Below, piece by piece: positions 34,079 to 42,758 of a stretch of DNA of 64,000 bases. The position numbers and the translations under genes are program-made. Position 1 is the first letter of the stretch; the number at the start of each line of letters is the position of its first letter. The notes below the pieces were generated by a model, which did not search any database, had not been told where the DNA came from, and saw only the letters and a program-made list of their open reading frames with translations. The stretch comes from Candidatus Woesearchaeota archaeon (GTDB lineage: Archaea > Nanobdellota > Nanobdellia > Woesearchaeales > GW2011-AR9). The stretch covers positions 102,484 through 166,483 of the forward strand of contig JABHQW010000008.1 of NCBI GenBank assembly GCA_018696595.1, in the 5' to 3' direction.

Positions 34079-34978
34079 ATGGGAATATATGAAGAAATAG
34101 CATCAAACAAAAGAAGATCGTACCTATTGATTTTTGCATTTCTAATTTTTATTACATTTGTTGGCTATGTTGTTGGATTCTTTTACGGAAGCGGTTACTT
34201 TGGTATTGGTCTAGCATTAGTTATTGGAATCATTTACTTTCTAATTAGTTATTATGGGGGAGCTAACGCAATTCTAGCCATGACTAAAGCTAAAGAAGCA
34301 ACAAAACCAAAATACACTTACTTGATAAACACAGTAGAAGGATTAGCAATTGCAGCAGGATTAGCAAAACCACCAAAGGTTTATGTTATCGAAGATTCAG
34401 CATTAAACGCTTTCGCTACTGGTAGAGATCCTGAACATTCTTCAATCACAGTTACAACTGGATTACTTGAAAAATTAACCAAATTAGAATTAGAAGGAGT
34501 TATTGCCCATGAAATGTCACACATAAAAAACTTCGATATTAGGGTAATGATGTTAGCAGCAGTAATGGTTGGATTAACAGTTTTACTTTCTGACTTTTTG
34601 TTGCGTAGTTTCTTATGGGGCCGAGGAGGAAGAAGCCGTGAGAATAACCAAATGACTGCCGTTTTTATTATTGTAGGATTAGCTTTAGCAATTCTTGCAC
34701 CATTAGTTGGAGAAGCAATCAAGTTAGCTATTTCCCGTAAGAGAGAATATCTTGCTGATGCATCTGGGGCCTTGTTAACCAGATATCCAAAAGGTTTAGC
34801 TGATGCCCTTAAGAAAATTAGAAGTGATCCTGATCCATTAGTTGACCATGCTAATAAAGCCACAGCACATCTGTTCATTTCTACCCCTTTTAGAAAATCG
34901 AAGAAGTCTTTTATGAAGAAATTGTTTTCTACACACCCACCAATTGATCAGCGGATTAAAAAGTTAGAAAATATGTAA
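34079..34978 (+). CDS. htpX: Membrane zinc metalloprotease HtpX (M48)
   Basis: The 299-residue protein has two N-terminal membrane helices and the zinc motif HEMSH in LEGVIAHEMSHIKNFDIR. A further pair of helices (about residues 155-175 and 195-220) comes next, and the third zinc ligand lies in SRKREYLADASGALL. STHPPIDQRIKKLE at the C terminus is typical. HtpX cuts misfolded membrane proteins on the cytoplasmic side. It follows lemA after 38 bases in the same orientation. Confidence 0.95.
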   Translation: MGIYEEIASNKRRSYLLIFAFLIFITFVGYVVGFFYGSGYFGIGLALVIGIIYFLISYYGGANAILAMTKAKEATKPKYTYLINTVEGLAIAAGLAKPPKVYVIEDSALNAFATGRDPEHSSITVTTGLLEKLTKLELEGVIAHEMSHIKNFDIRVMMLAAVMVGLTVLLSDFLLRSFLWGRGGRSRENNQMTAVFIIVGLALAILAPLVGEAIKLAISRKREYLADASGALLTRYPKGLADALKKIRSDPDPLVDHANKATAHLFISTPFRKSKKSFMKKLFSTHPPIDQRIKKLENM

Positions 34979-35006
34979 AATCTATTTTTATCAAATATTT
35001 TGTTAG

Positions 35007-35018
35007 ATTTTTTAAATA
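35007..35018 (+). promoter_or_regulatory. TATA box of the hairpin RNA at 35042
   Basis: ATTTTTTAAATA is centred about 28 bases before the base of the hairpin at 35042, the right distance for transcription to begin at the stem. Confidence 0.45.
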
Positions 35019-35041
35019 CAGGCCGTTTCTACACTAATATT

Positions 35042-35102
35042 ACCCAGCGTTAGTACTTCCCTTGTGAGACGATGATCAAGGGCGTTAAACGTTGGGTTCA
35101 TA
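35042..35102 (+). ncRNA. Candidate H/ACA-like guide RNA
   Basis: A basal stem ACCCAGCGTT (35042-35051) pairs with AACGTTGGGT (35088-35097) over ten pairs with one G-U. An internal loop follows (AGTACTT and CGTTA), then an upper stem CCCTTG/CAAGGG and a loop TGAGACGATGAT with GA and TGA steps like an archaeal K-loop. The basal stem is followed by TC and then ATA, a permitted variant of the ACA box. The 3' end overlaps the convergent HerA stop codon. The fold is clear; the H/ACA assignment is inference. Confidence 0.5.
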
Positions 35103-36435
35103 ATCCTTTCAAATTTTCTTTAAAATATTCTTTCTTCTCCTTAATCGCTACAGGAGCAGAACCGCCATGCCAAGTAAATCTAGGACGCATTTGTACAGGA
35201 AAAATTCTTTCATTAGCATCATCAAAGATTACTGCTGCACCTTTAACTCTAGGAAGCATATCAATTTCATGTTCCAAACCTTGCCGCATATAACTTTGAG
35301 TTAACATCCCTAAAGCATCAACATCCATCCTTGCAGTTAGACGATGAGCCAAAACAGTATCAGATTGAGTCATAACATCTGTATGGATCTTAGCGGGCTG
35401 TTGAGTTGCCAATATTAAAGAAATCCCTGGTTGCCTACCTTCTCTTAGAATCGTAATGAGAGCATCAGAAGCGGCAGTCTTACCATCATGAGGCAACAAT
35501 TCATGTGCTTCATCAATCGCAATCCAAACTAATGGTTCTTCCATTTTTTGTTCAACATCTTTAGAGAAGTAGTGCATTGCGGCATCTACTGTTTTAAATT
35601 CTTCAGTCTTTCTTGCTAACATTCTTTGATTGAATAAAGTTTTACTGATTAGTCCTACAACTAAAGCTTTAATTTCCCAACCGGAAGACATTGTTGCATA
35701 AGGAGAAACGTCTAAAACTGTAACTTGACCACCTTGAACAATATCTTTCAGAGGTGTTCCTTCTTTAGAAAAAACACCCCATCCTTTAGCTTTCTCAAAT
35801 TGGTTTGTAACAACATTTCTGACAACTTTTTCACTTTCTTCATCTGCTTTAACAAATTGCATAATTGCATCAATTTCATAACTTTCTCCTTTTTCTTTTA
35901 ATTGGTGGGTTGCTTTTGTAATTAAAACTCCTTCGGCTGAATTTGGATTAAGAGCAAATGCTTTACACCAATCCTCGCTATCAACATCTAAAGGCCTAAT
36001 TGAAAAAGGAAAATCTGTAGGGATGCCTTCATCTTTGTATTTGTAATAAAATCCTGAAGGAGTATAAATCTTAACATCTAACCCCTTGGGATCGAAATTC
36101 CATTTCTTAACTAAATCGGCATCTTGGAAATTTGGATACTTCATGGTCCAATAAATCCCCATCGTATCTAAAAGAACAATTGATAAGTTTTGTTTTATTT
36201 CTGGTTCTAAATCAGCAAGACCTTCTGCGATTGAACCCATAGTGTAAGATTTTCCACTCCCTCGTTTTCCAACGATAAAAACAACGTGAGCACTAGCCAC
36301 ATCTAGATAAACAGGATTAGATAAAGAAGTGGTCTGACCCATCTTAACGTACTGTTTAGCTATAAGAACGGTTCCCCTTTTACCAAACTTCTCCACATTC
36401 TTTTTACTTCTTCCAATAATAACATCAAACACCAT
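35098..36435 (-). CDS. herA: HerA-type DNA translocase ATPase
   Basis: The 445-residue protein has an N-terminal barrel domain, the P-loop VGKRGSGKSYTMGS (residues 56-63), Walker B WIAIDEAHELLP and the sensor LILATQQPAKIHTDVMTQSD. The C-terminal HRLTARMDVDAL and a DUF853-like end follow. Known HerA pairs with NurA in DNA end resection; no nurA lies next to it here. It differs clearly from the other HerA-like ATPase at 25377-26897. Transcription ends against the hairpin RNA at 35042-35102. Confidence 0.87.
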   Translation of the reverse strand: MVFDVIIGRSKKNVEKFGKRGTVLIAKQYVKMGQTTSLSNPVYLDVASAHVVFIVGKRGSGKSYTMGSIAEGLADLEPEIKQNLSIVLLDTMGIYWTMKYPNFQDADLVKKWNFDPKGLDVKIYTPSGFYYKYKDEGIPTDFPFSIRPLDVDSEDWCKAFALNPNSAEGVLITKATHQLKEKGESYEIDAIMQFVKADEESEKVVRNVVTNQFEKAKGWGVFSKEGTPLKDIVQGGQVTVLDVSPYATMSSGWEIKALVVGLISKTLFNQRMLARKTEEFKTVDAAMHYFSKDVEQKMEEPLVWIAIDEAHELLPHDGKTAASDALITILREGRQPGISLILATQQPAKIHTDVMTQSDTVLAHRLTARMDVDALGMLTQSYMRQGLEHEIDMLPRVKGAAVIFDDANERIFPVQMRPRFTWHGGSAPVAIKEKKEYFKENLKGL

Positions 36436-36517
36436 TACTTGGTTTAATCTAAGGGAGAATAAAAAGCTTGTGGTTAAAAGAGGAAATATTAAATAAACAA
36501 GAAAATAAAAGTTGTTT

Positions 36518-37072
36518 ATGACAATCCTCTCAATTATTGGAACTTCTGGAGTTGGAAAATCATTTTTAGTTAAACAACTAGCTGCAATAGAAGGCTTACC
36601 TGCTTTTTTTGAAGGAGAAGAAGGTACAATCCCTAAAGAAGTTTTAGAAAATGTCTTCTCTAAAAAAGATTCTATTCAGAGATATGATTGGTTTTTGAAC
36701 CATTATAAAAAAATATTAGATAACGCAAGAAAAGTTTCTGATAATGGTTTAGATTGTTATACGGATTGTTCAGAAACATTAGCTAAAGCAATATTGACTG
36801 TAGAAAAAGCAGAAATTAAATTAAACTTACCAAAATCAGATAAAACTATTATTCTAACAGCATCAAAAGAAAAATTACAAGAACTAATTAACTTAAGAGC
36901 AAGAGATAGTGAAAATAATGAAAAAGCTATTATTCGAGCTCTTAAAATTCAAGAACATCTAATTAAACTAGCGAGAAAAGAATCATTAATTATTATTGAT
37001 AGATCAAATCTAGATTTCACAAAAGAAGAAGATTTAAAAAAAATATTAAAAAAAATAAAAAGTTTAAACTAA
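36518..37072 (+). CDS. P-loop kinase-like protein (deoxynucleoside-kinase-like)
   Basis: I take the ATG at 36518 as start; an in-frame TTG two codons earlier is possible. The product of about 184 residues begins with a P-loop ILSIIGTSGVGKSFLVKQL. A helical region and a strand IILTASKEKLQELINLRARDSENN follow (Arg-x2-Arg-like lid, here LRARD), and then LIIIDRSNLDF near the end. The layout resembles deoxynucleoside or thymidylate-type kinases, but the substrate residues are not recognisable. It overlaps the convergent dnaG by nine bases. Confidence 0.7.
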   Translation: MTILSIIGTSGVGKSFLVKQLAAIEGLPAFFEGEEGTIPKEVLENVFSKKDSIQRYDWFLNHYKKILDNARKVSDNGLDCYTDCSETLAKAILTVEKAEIKLNLPKSDKTIILTASKEKLQELINLRARDSENNEKAIIRALKIQEHLIKLARKESLIIIDRSNLDFTKEEDLKKILKKIKSLN

Positions 37073-38377
37073 CTTATCATCAGTTAAAATACTTACTTTC
37101 TGAGATTCTTTAACTTTGGAACTAGTTCCAACTAAATACTTAACTCCAAGTTTCTCGGCAACTCTAACTAAGTCAACATCAACCGCACCATCCAAAATTA
37201 AAGCGTGAACTCCTCCATTTAAACTTTTTACAGTACTAGTTAGCTCACTTAAAGGGACTTTACCCAAGATGTTTAATTTATCATCAAAGATGCAAGCACC
37301 CCTTGTTCCAAACAAATCATCAAGAGTTTCTTTAAATTTAGATTTCTCTTCTGCAGATAATTTTACTTCTTTCCGAACAGTTCTTTGCGGAGCTGAATGA
37401 CTTTGAGATCTTTGAAATCTAGACTCTGGTTTCTTATATTCAGGTCTTCGTTGAGCTGGTCTTTGAGTTTGTTCTCTTCTTCCAGTATGTCCTAAATGAT
37501 TGCCTCTTGAAACTGGTTCTTCTTTCAAAGCCCCAGTATCATCAATTCCAAGATCTAATTTAGCTTGTTCAGCAGTTATTTTACCACGTAAAGCTTTATG
37601 GATCTCTTTCTTAGTAATTTCTTCAACTTCTTTTCCATCTGGTGCTTTACATACAGAATCAATATCTGCTACGCTTAATAATTCCCGAATAATCAAGTTT
37701 CCACCACGATCACCATCAACAAAAACAGTAGTGTTTTTCTTTTTGGTTAATTCTTTAATGGTTTCTGGACAAGAAGTTCCGTTCATTGCAATTGCATTCT
37801 TAAATCCATGCTTAAGTAAGTTTAAGACATCTGCTCTACCTTCAACGATAATAATGTCATCACTTTCTTCTATTGCTGGTCCTGCTGCAAGCTTTTCTCT
37901 ACCATAATCAGTAACTTCCATCATTCTTACAGATTTAGAAACTTCATCAGCAAGTTCTTGTGAATCTGGAAGAGTGTTATCAGTTAAGTCTTTTAGTAAT
38001 TCTTTCGCTCTGTCAATCACAAACTGCCTCTTACTAATCCGAACATCTTCAACTTTACCAACTGTAACTTTAGCATTACAAGGACCAATTCTTTGAATAA
38101 TCTCCAATGCTGCACCAACAATTGCAGTTTCAGTTTTATCTAAGCTACTTGGAATAATAATTTCTCCCTTAGTTTTTCCAGAACTTGTGGAAACATTAAC
38201 TTCAATTCTACCAATTCTTCCACTTCTTTGTAATTCTCTTAACTCTAAATCATTTCCCAACAATCCTTCAGTTTGTCCGAAAATTGCCCCAATTACATCA
38301 GGACGATCTACAACACCCTCAATTAAAATTGTTGAATGAATAATGTATTTTGCCGCTACTGGGCTTATTTTTGCCAT
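37064..38377 (-). CDS. dnaG: Archaeal DnaG-type primase
   Basis: The 437-residue protein has the archaeal N-terminal domain and the TOPRIM domain with the glutamate in DDIIIVEGRADVLNLL, then FVDGDRGG with the Asp-x-Asp pair, and SVCKAPDGKEVEEITKKEI. A basic, Arg/Gln/Ser-rich linker (about residues 290-345) and a C-terminal domain follow. In archaea this protein joins the RNA exosome and may also prime DNA synthesis. The 640 bases upstream hold a candidate RNA gene and the promoter region of the inactivated polymerase. Confidence 0.94.
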   Translation of the reverse strand: MAKISPVAAKYIIHSTILIEGVVDRPDVIGAIFGQTEGLLGNDLELRELQRSGRIGRIEVNVSTSSGKTKGEIIIPSSLDKTETAIVGAALEIIQRIGPCNAKVTVGKVEDVRISKRQFVIDRAKELLKDLTDNTLPDSQELADEVSKSVRMMEVTDYGREKLAAGPAIEESDDIIIVEGRADVLNLLKHGFKNAIAMNGTSCPETIKELTKKKNTTVFVDGDRGGNLIIRELLSVADIDSVCKAPDGKEVEEITKKEIHKALRGKITAEQAKLDLGIDDTGALKEEPVSRGNHLGHTGRREQTQRPAQRRPEYKKPESRFQRSQSHSAPQRTVRKEVKLSAEEKSKFKETLDDLFGTRGACIFDDKLNILGKVPLSELTSTVKSLNGGVHALILDGAVDVDLVRVAEKLGVKYLVGTSSKVKESQKVSILTDDKLV

Positions 38378-38625
38378 TTTTTATTCCTCCGAATAGTACT
38401 TTAGAAATAGCGCTTTAACAAATCGTCAATGATCAAATTTTGATTCTTTTGTACTAAAATTATTATTGATTGATTGAACATGATAAGCACCCTTCCAAAG
38501 TGTTTTTATTTTTATACTAGAAAAAATGTCACTAAATCTCATTACTTGAGGTTACTAAATTAATTGTTATATGTTTAATTATATAGCGAATAGTGAGTTG
38601 GATTTTCTAGTTTTCTATGATTATG

Positions 38626-38701
38626 AAGCCCGCTTCACTAACTCCCAAGTTCAAAGCTTGCATTTAGCGTAAGCTCCCCAGGGTACTCTCGTGACGGGCT
38701 T
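38626..38701 (-). ncRNA. Candidate structured small RNA of unknown class
   Basis: On the minus strand, AAGCCCG and CGGGCTT (38695-38701 with 38626-38632) close a 76-base RNA. The inner stems are TCAC/GTGA, CCC/GGG and AGCTT/AAGCT. It is much more GC-rich than the surrounding spacer. A TATA box at 38717-38732 lies exactly 25 bases upstream. It is followed by TTCATAATC, the same nine bases that follow the hairpin at 35042. It does not match tRNA, SRP or RNase P RNA. It may be a guide RNA or a new class. Confidence 0.55.
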
Positions 38702-38902
38702 AGTTTTCTAGGTGTGCTTATAATATATAAATGATTCGGTCTGAAAATCAGATTTTAAAAAAAGAAGCAAATTTAAGCTTAATTTACCGAATTCAGACAG
38801 TATTTAAGAAGGATTAAAAACCCCAGTAAAACCGGATTCATCATCCAGCATTACAAGGGTAAAAGAGGTGGTTTTGAGGTGTTTATTACTCTTAAATGAC
38901 AA
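38702..38902. other. Non-coding stretch upstream of the inactivated polymerase gene
   Basis: No open frame of note is present. It holds a short hairpin TCTGA-AAA-TCAGA followed by TTTT (38740-38757) and, on the minus strand, a GATGATGA string (about 38842-38849) that resembles a C box but has no partner D box at the right distance. Confidence 0.4.
38717..38732 (-). promoter_or_regulatory. TATA box of the candidate RNA at 38626-38701
   Basis: The minus strand reads ATTTATATATTATAAG, centred 25 bases upstream of the RNA's basal stem. Confidence 0.6.
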
Positions 38903-38915
38903 CTAATATATAAGG
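38903..38915 (+). promoter_or_regulatory. TATA box for the leader ORF and inactivated polymerase
   Basis: CTAATATATAAGG predicts a transcription start near 38934, just before the AAGGAG ribosome site at 38935-38940. The start lies 84 bases before the polymerase ATG, so the message has a leader. Confidence 0.6.
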
Positions 38916-38948
38916 TTTTTGGTTGTTTGTCACTAAGGAGTGGTTTAA

Positions 38949-39014
38949 TTGTCTGAACTTGAACCATTATGTTTGAAGCCAATTAAGCTTTTAATTCAAA
39001 AACAAACTATTTAA
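38949..39014 (+). CDS. Leader micro-ORF (21 residues, TTG start) in frame with the polymerase gene
   Basis: AAGGAG at 38935-38940 lies eight bases before a TTG that opens 21 codons (MSELEPLCLKP and on to KQTI, taking TTG as Met). It ends at TAA (39012-39014), three bases before the polymerase ATG and in the same frame. The ATG itself has no ribosome-binding site, so ribosomes finishing this ORF may start the polymerase homologue. Coding is inferred from spacing only. Confidence 0.4.
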   Translation: MSELEPLCLKPIKLLIQKQTI

Positions 39015-39017
39015 GAC

Positions 39018-41408
39018 ATGCTTTCACAATTCTTCATTACACATGTAGAACCCCTACATTTACAAAAAGGCAAAGAAGCATTGTTTTATGTTAGAGAACA
39101 AGATTTATCTACAGGAAGAGGTAAATCCCATATTAGAATAAAAGAAGTCCCACATTATTTCTTTACTCGCAATATGCCAAACGACCAATTAGCTGGACAC
39201 ATTCTTAAGTTTGGACAACAACCTGATTTAGAACATTTAGTTATGGAACAACATCGTATTAGTAGCAATTGGTCTTTCTTAAGAACAGAGGGATGTAAAG
39301 AAGATAGAAAAGTTTTACCTCATCCCTTTGTTTGTAGAAAAGATTCTAAAGATAAAAGAGACCCATCAGGAAATAGTTCTCCCTCAAAATTATTAAGATG
39401 GCTTTATCCACCAATGATGTTAATACCTTCGCCAGATGAAATACCTCTCCCTTTAGAAATTATGGGTTTTGACTTTAATTATCAATTTGCAGGTTTAGAG
39501 CACGTAATTAATGATTTAATGGCCATTGCAGATATTGAAGTTCGAGATTGGCAAATTGGAAAAGATAGTATCTTTCAAATGGTTTATATTTCTCCGCTAA
39601 GTCAAATTATCTTTCATGACCTACCTTTTAATGATCGTGAGCAAGAAGGATTTAGACTAATAAGATATCCCACGCAAAAAGAATTAGGGCAACTGACAAC
39701 CCAATTAATTGCTCAAGAAGACCCCGTTTGTTTAGCGGGTCACAATTTAATGAATTATGACCAACTACAGCTTAGAAATATTACTCAAGCATATTTTCCT
39801 GCAACCAATGAATATCATCCTGTTACTAAATCTGCACAAGGATTTGGTAGAGTTTTAACAAAAGGAAGATTTACGATTGATACTTATGGATATTTCTTCA
39901 ATTGGTTAAATTTGTATGTTAACAATAAAATTGAAACAATTCAAGAGTTTTCTAAATCAATTGGTTATGACGAACAAGCTGCTTTACTTAGAAGAGCAGA
40001 GCAAGGAGACAAAGAAGCATTTAGAAAATTAACCCATTATTGTATTGAAGATGGTAAAATCACTTGGGATTTGCTGCAGAAAGTTAAAGAGACCGTTTTT
40101 GATAAATCTTTAGCATTAAGAACTTCTCCGGACAAAATCAGTTCATCTGGTAGAAACTCTTTGGGGAGAGAAGATTGGAAAAGAAAATATTTTTTATTTC
40201 ATGGTAATTATGAAGAAGGTTGGAGAAGAAGAGCAAAAAGGGCAAAGAAAGGTTTTTCAGTAGAAAAAGTAAAAAACAGATACCTACCAATAACAAAGTT
40301 CCCAGAGTTAGTTGATTTTCATCAAGGAATGTTTGAAAATGCCCACATTGTTTATTTTACTCCTTTTGTTTCTGCTTGTTCAGAAGAAATAGAAATGTTA
40401 TTTCCAGAATTGTTAAACAAAATTAGAGTTTCTCAAGACCCTTTAGAAAAATTTGATTGGTTACAAGTTCTTAATGCCAAGTTAAGTTATGTTGTTGAAG
40501 AAATAGTTGATGTTTTAGATCAGCAAGAAGGAGATCTTTTTCAAAGAACAGAATGGATAGAAAAAGATCAATATTGGCAATTATCTAATTTTTTAAAGGA
40601 CCACCATTTTGGGCTTTCTGGAGCTGTAGACTTAGTTAATAAATTTGTTGGAGCTTTAGAAAAAACCAGAGAATTTTTAGCAGATCCGAAAGTAGATATT
40701 ATTAATCGAGGAAATTATTTTTATTTTCTTACTGGGGCGGTAGATTTAAACAAACTTAGAGAACAAGAACTGGGAATACATATGGGACAAGGACAAGTGT
40801 TGTCATTAGGAAAAGAAAGAACTGTTTCCAACCCATTTGGAACAGATAATATTGACAGATTAATTTATCAAGGATATAAACCCTACCTTGGAACAAAATT
40901 TGTTTTTGAAAAAGAAGTATTAAGAGATGTTTTAACAATGTTTTTTGGTAAAGAAGATCCCAAAATTATTCACAGTTATTTGAGTCATGTTTTAGATAAA
41001 GTTCAATCCGGCAATTTACCAAGAGAGGCATACTTTGTTCCAAAAAAAACAAGAACTTACTTTAAAGGACTATTTAACCAAGCAGTTGAAAGAAGTGAAA
41101 GAGATAAAGAGTTAAAAGACAGGTACGCTCAACTAAAAAGAAGAATCAAAGATCGAATGTCAAATGACACAGCCAGAGAATTAACTGGATTTACTGAACA
41201 ATGCCAGGATTGGTATTGTCATCCTTTCCTAGAAGAATGTTTAGAAGGCATCTTAAGCCCTTATCCACCAACAACAAACCTGGTTTATGTTAAAGATTCT
41301 CAAGGGATATTACTCCCAGAATCAATGACTGATAGTTTAGATTTAGAATTTTACCATGACAAATTAAAAGAGTCATTAAGACCTTTTATTGATATTATTA
41401 ATTCTTAA
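39018..41408 (+). CDS. Inactivated family B DNA polymerase with intact exonuclease motifs
   Basis: The 796-residue protein has the PolB 3'-5' exonuclease motifs: Exo I ADIEVRDW (Asp172, Glu174), Exo II GHNLMNYDQL (Asp248) and Exo III YCIEDGKITW (Tyr341, Asp345). In the polymerase half, motif A is GMFENAHIVYFTPFVSA, where PolB has GLYENVVVLDFxSLYPS, so the catalytic Asp is Tyr. The YGDTDS motif C is replaced by RGNYFYFL. A C-terminal PolB segment (FFGKEDPKIIHSYLSHVLD, VQSGNLP) is kept. Inactivated archaeal PolB paralogues are known as a class. It may act as an exonuclease or a structural partner in replication or repair. Confidence 0.87.
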   Translation: MLSQFFITHVEPLHLQKGKEALFYVREQDLSTGRGKSHIRIKEVPHYFFTRNMPNDQLAGHILKFGQQPDLEHLVMEQHRISSNWSFLRTEGCKEDRKVLPHPFVCRKDSKDKRDPSGNSSPSKLLRWLYPPMMLIPSPDEIPLPLEIMGFDFNYQFAGLEHVINDLMAIADIEVRDWQIGKDSIFQMVYISPLSQIIFHDLPFNDREQEGFRLIRYPTQKELGQLTTQLIAQEDPVCLAGHNLMNYDQLQLRNITQAYFPATNEYHPVTKSAQGFGRVLTKGRFTIDTYGYFFNWLNLYVNNKIETIQEFSKSIGYDEQAALLRRAEQGDKEAFRKLTHYCIEDGKITWDLLQKVKETVFDKSLALRTSPDKISSSGRNSLGREDWKRKYFLFHGNYEEGWRRRAKRAKKGFSVEKVKNRYLPITKFPELVDFHQGMFENAHIVYFTPFVSACSEEIEMLFPELLNKIRVSQDPLEKFDWLQVLNAKLSYVVEEIVDVLDQQEGDLFQRTEWIEKDQYWQLSNFLKDHHFGLSGAVDLVNKFVGALEKTREFLADPKVDIINRGNYFYFLTGAVDLNKLREQELGIHMGQGQVLSLGKERTVSNPFGTDNIDRLIYQGYKPYLGTKFVFEKEVLRDVLTMFFGKEDPKIIHSYLSHVLDKVQSGNLPREAYFVPKKTRTYFKGLFNQAVERSERDKELKDRYAQLKRRIKDRMSNDTARELTGFTEQCQDWYCHPFLEECLEGILSPYPPTTNLVYVKDSQGILLPESMTDSLDLEFYHDKLKESLRPFIDIINS

Positions 41409-41447
41409 TCCAAACATATTTAAAAAAGAAGAGCATTTCTTATCTTA

Positions 41448-42152
41448 ATGGTTACCAGAACATCTCAAGAAAGATTTAGGACAGATAAAGGAGTCTTTGA
41501 CGCATTTACTAAAAGAAACCTATTTGAGTTACAAAGTAGAGGATTTTACGATGAAATGGTTGGTCCTCTTTTTGTTGGTAAAGAAAGTAATGTGTTCATT
41601 GCAAAAAGTAAAAGTAAGAAAGTAATCATTAAGATCTATCGCGTTCAAAATGCTGATTTTAAAAGAATGTTTCAATATATCAAACAAGACCCACGTTATG
41701 ATTTTCTTAAAAATAAGCGCAGAGAAATTATTTTTTCTTGGACACAACGAGAATATAAAAACTTGATAAAAGCAGAAAGAGGAAAAGTTAAGGTTCCAAA
41801 AACAATTGTTTGGAAGTATAACATTCTAATTGAAGAATTTATTGGTGATGAAAAACCAGCACCACCATTAAAAGATTTGTATCCTGAAGACCCAGAAAAG
41901 TTCTTTAAAGAAATTGTTAAAGAAATGAGAAAGTTGTATAAGATTGGTCTTGTTCATGGAGACTTGTCTGCGTTTAATATTTTAAATTATAACGATAAAC
42001 CAGTATTAATTGACTTTTCACAATCAACTTTAGTTAAAACACCAAACTCAGAAGAATTACTTTTGCGAGATGTGAAGAATGTCTTGCAATTTTTTAAAAA
42101 ATTAGGAATTAAAGCAGAAATTGAAGAAATAGTGGAAAAGATTAAAAAGTAA
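41448..42152 (+). CDS. rio1: RIO1-type serine protein kinase
   Basis: The 234-residue protein has the RIO N-terminal helices, a nucleotide loop VGKESNVFIAKS, the lysine in VIIKIYR and the RIO1 signature DFKRMFQYIKQDPRYDF. The catalytic loop is VHGDLSAFNIL and the metal-binding loop VLIDFSQS. It lacks the C-terminal extension of eukaryotic Rio1. It is an ATPase/kinase acting in late 30S subunit maturation. The next gene, 20 bases downstream, is the KH protein Dim2/Pno1-like, its usual partner. Confidence 0.95.
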   Translation: MVTRTSQERFRTDKGVFDAFTKRNLFELQSRGFYDEMVGPLFVGKESNVFIAKSKSKKVIIKIYRVQNADFKRMFQYIKQDPRYDFLKNKRREIIFSWTQREYKNLIKAERGKVKVPKTIVWKYNILIEEFIGDEKPAPPLKDLYPEDPEKFFKEIVKEMRKLYKIGLVHGDLSAFNILNYNDKPVLIDFSQSTLVKTPNSEELLLRDVKNVLQFFKKLGIKAEIEEIVEKIKK

Positions 42153-42172
42153 AGCCCAGAAAACTAATAACA

Positions 42173-42730
42173 ATGGAAGAAAACCAAGAACCTATTGAAA
42201 CCGGAGACGAATTCTCCTATGAACTAAAAATCCCTGAAGAAAGGATCGGAGCACTTATTGGAACAGATGGAGAAACTAAAAAACAAATTGAAGAACAAGC
42301 GGGTTGCCAATTAGATATTTCTAAAGAAGGAGATGTAACAGTTACGGGAAATGATGGAATTAAGTTATATACTGTCAGAGAAATTGTTAAAGCAGTTGGT
42401 CGCGGATTTAATCCAGATATTGCTTTATTGTTATTAAAACCAGACTACACTCTTGAATTAATTGAATTAAAAGATATTGCCGGAAAAAGTAAAAATACCA
42501 TGCTTCGATTGAAAGGAAGAATTATTGGTAAAGGTGGAAAGTCTCGGGAAGAGATTGAAAGATTAACAAACACTTACATTTCTGTTTATGGTAAAACTGT
42601 TGGTATTATCGGCGAAGTTTCTTGGACTGCTTTAGCTCGACAAGCTGTTGGCATGTTACTTGATGGTTCAATGCATCGAACAGTTTACAGATTCTTAGAA
42701 AAGAAAAAGAAAGAAATGATGTTTGGGTAA
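42173..42730 (+). CDS. Dim2/Pno1-like KH-domain ribosome assembly protein
   Basis: The 185-residue protein has two KH domains. The first carries RIGALIGTDGETKKQIEE (GxxG as GTDG), and the second MLRLKGRIIGKGGKSREEIERLT (GKGG). The stretch AVGRGFNPDIALLLL between them is typical of archaeal Dim2/Pno1. It binds the 3' end of 16S rRNA during subunit assembly. It forms an operon with rio1; in many archaea the same block continues into topoisomerase VI, here interrupted by an opposite-strand gene. Confidence 0.93.
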   Translation: MEENQEPIETGDEFSYELKIPEERIGALIGTDGETKKQIEEQAGCQLDISKEGDVTVTGNDGIKLYTVREIVKAVGRGFNPDIALLLLKPDYTLELIELKDIAGKSKNTMLRLKGRIIGKGGKSREEIERLTNTYISVYGKTVGIIGEVSWTALARQAVGMLLDGSMHRTVYRFLEKKKKEMMFG

Positions 42731-42758
42731 AGAATTAAAATAATTTATTTTTAGAGTA

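Noticed and set aside
34381-34878. 165-codon minus-strand frame opposite htpX
   Set aside because: htpX is certain by its HExxH and family motifs; the antisense frame has no recognisable domain and no start context.
38620-38705. Reading the GC-rich hairpin as a tRNA or as SRP RNA
   Set aside because: It has no D arm, anticodon arm or T arm in order, and lacks the SRP GGAA/GNAR core; it is kept only as an RNA of unknown class.
38830-38870. Possible C/D box small RNA on the minus strand (GATGATGA)
   Set aside because: No CTGA D box lies at a usable distance; the nearest is about 45 bases on, without internal C' and D' boxes.
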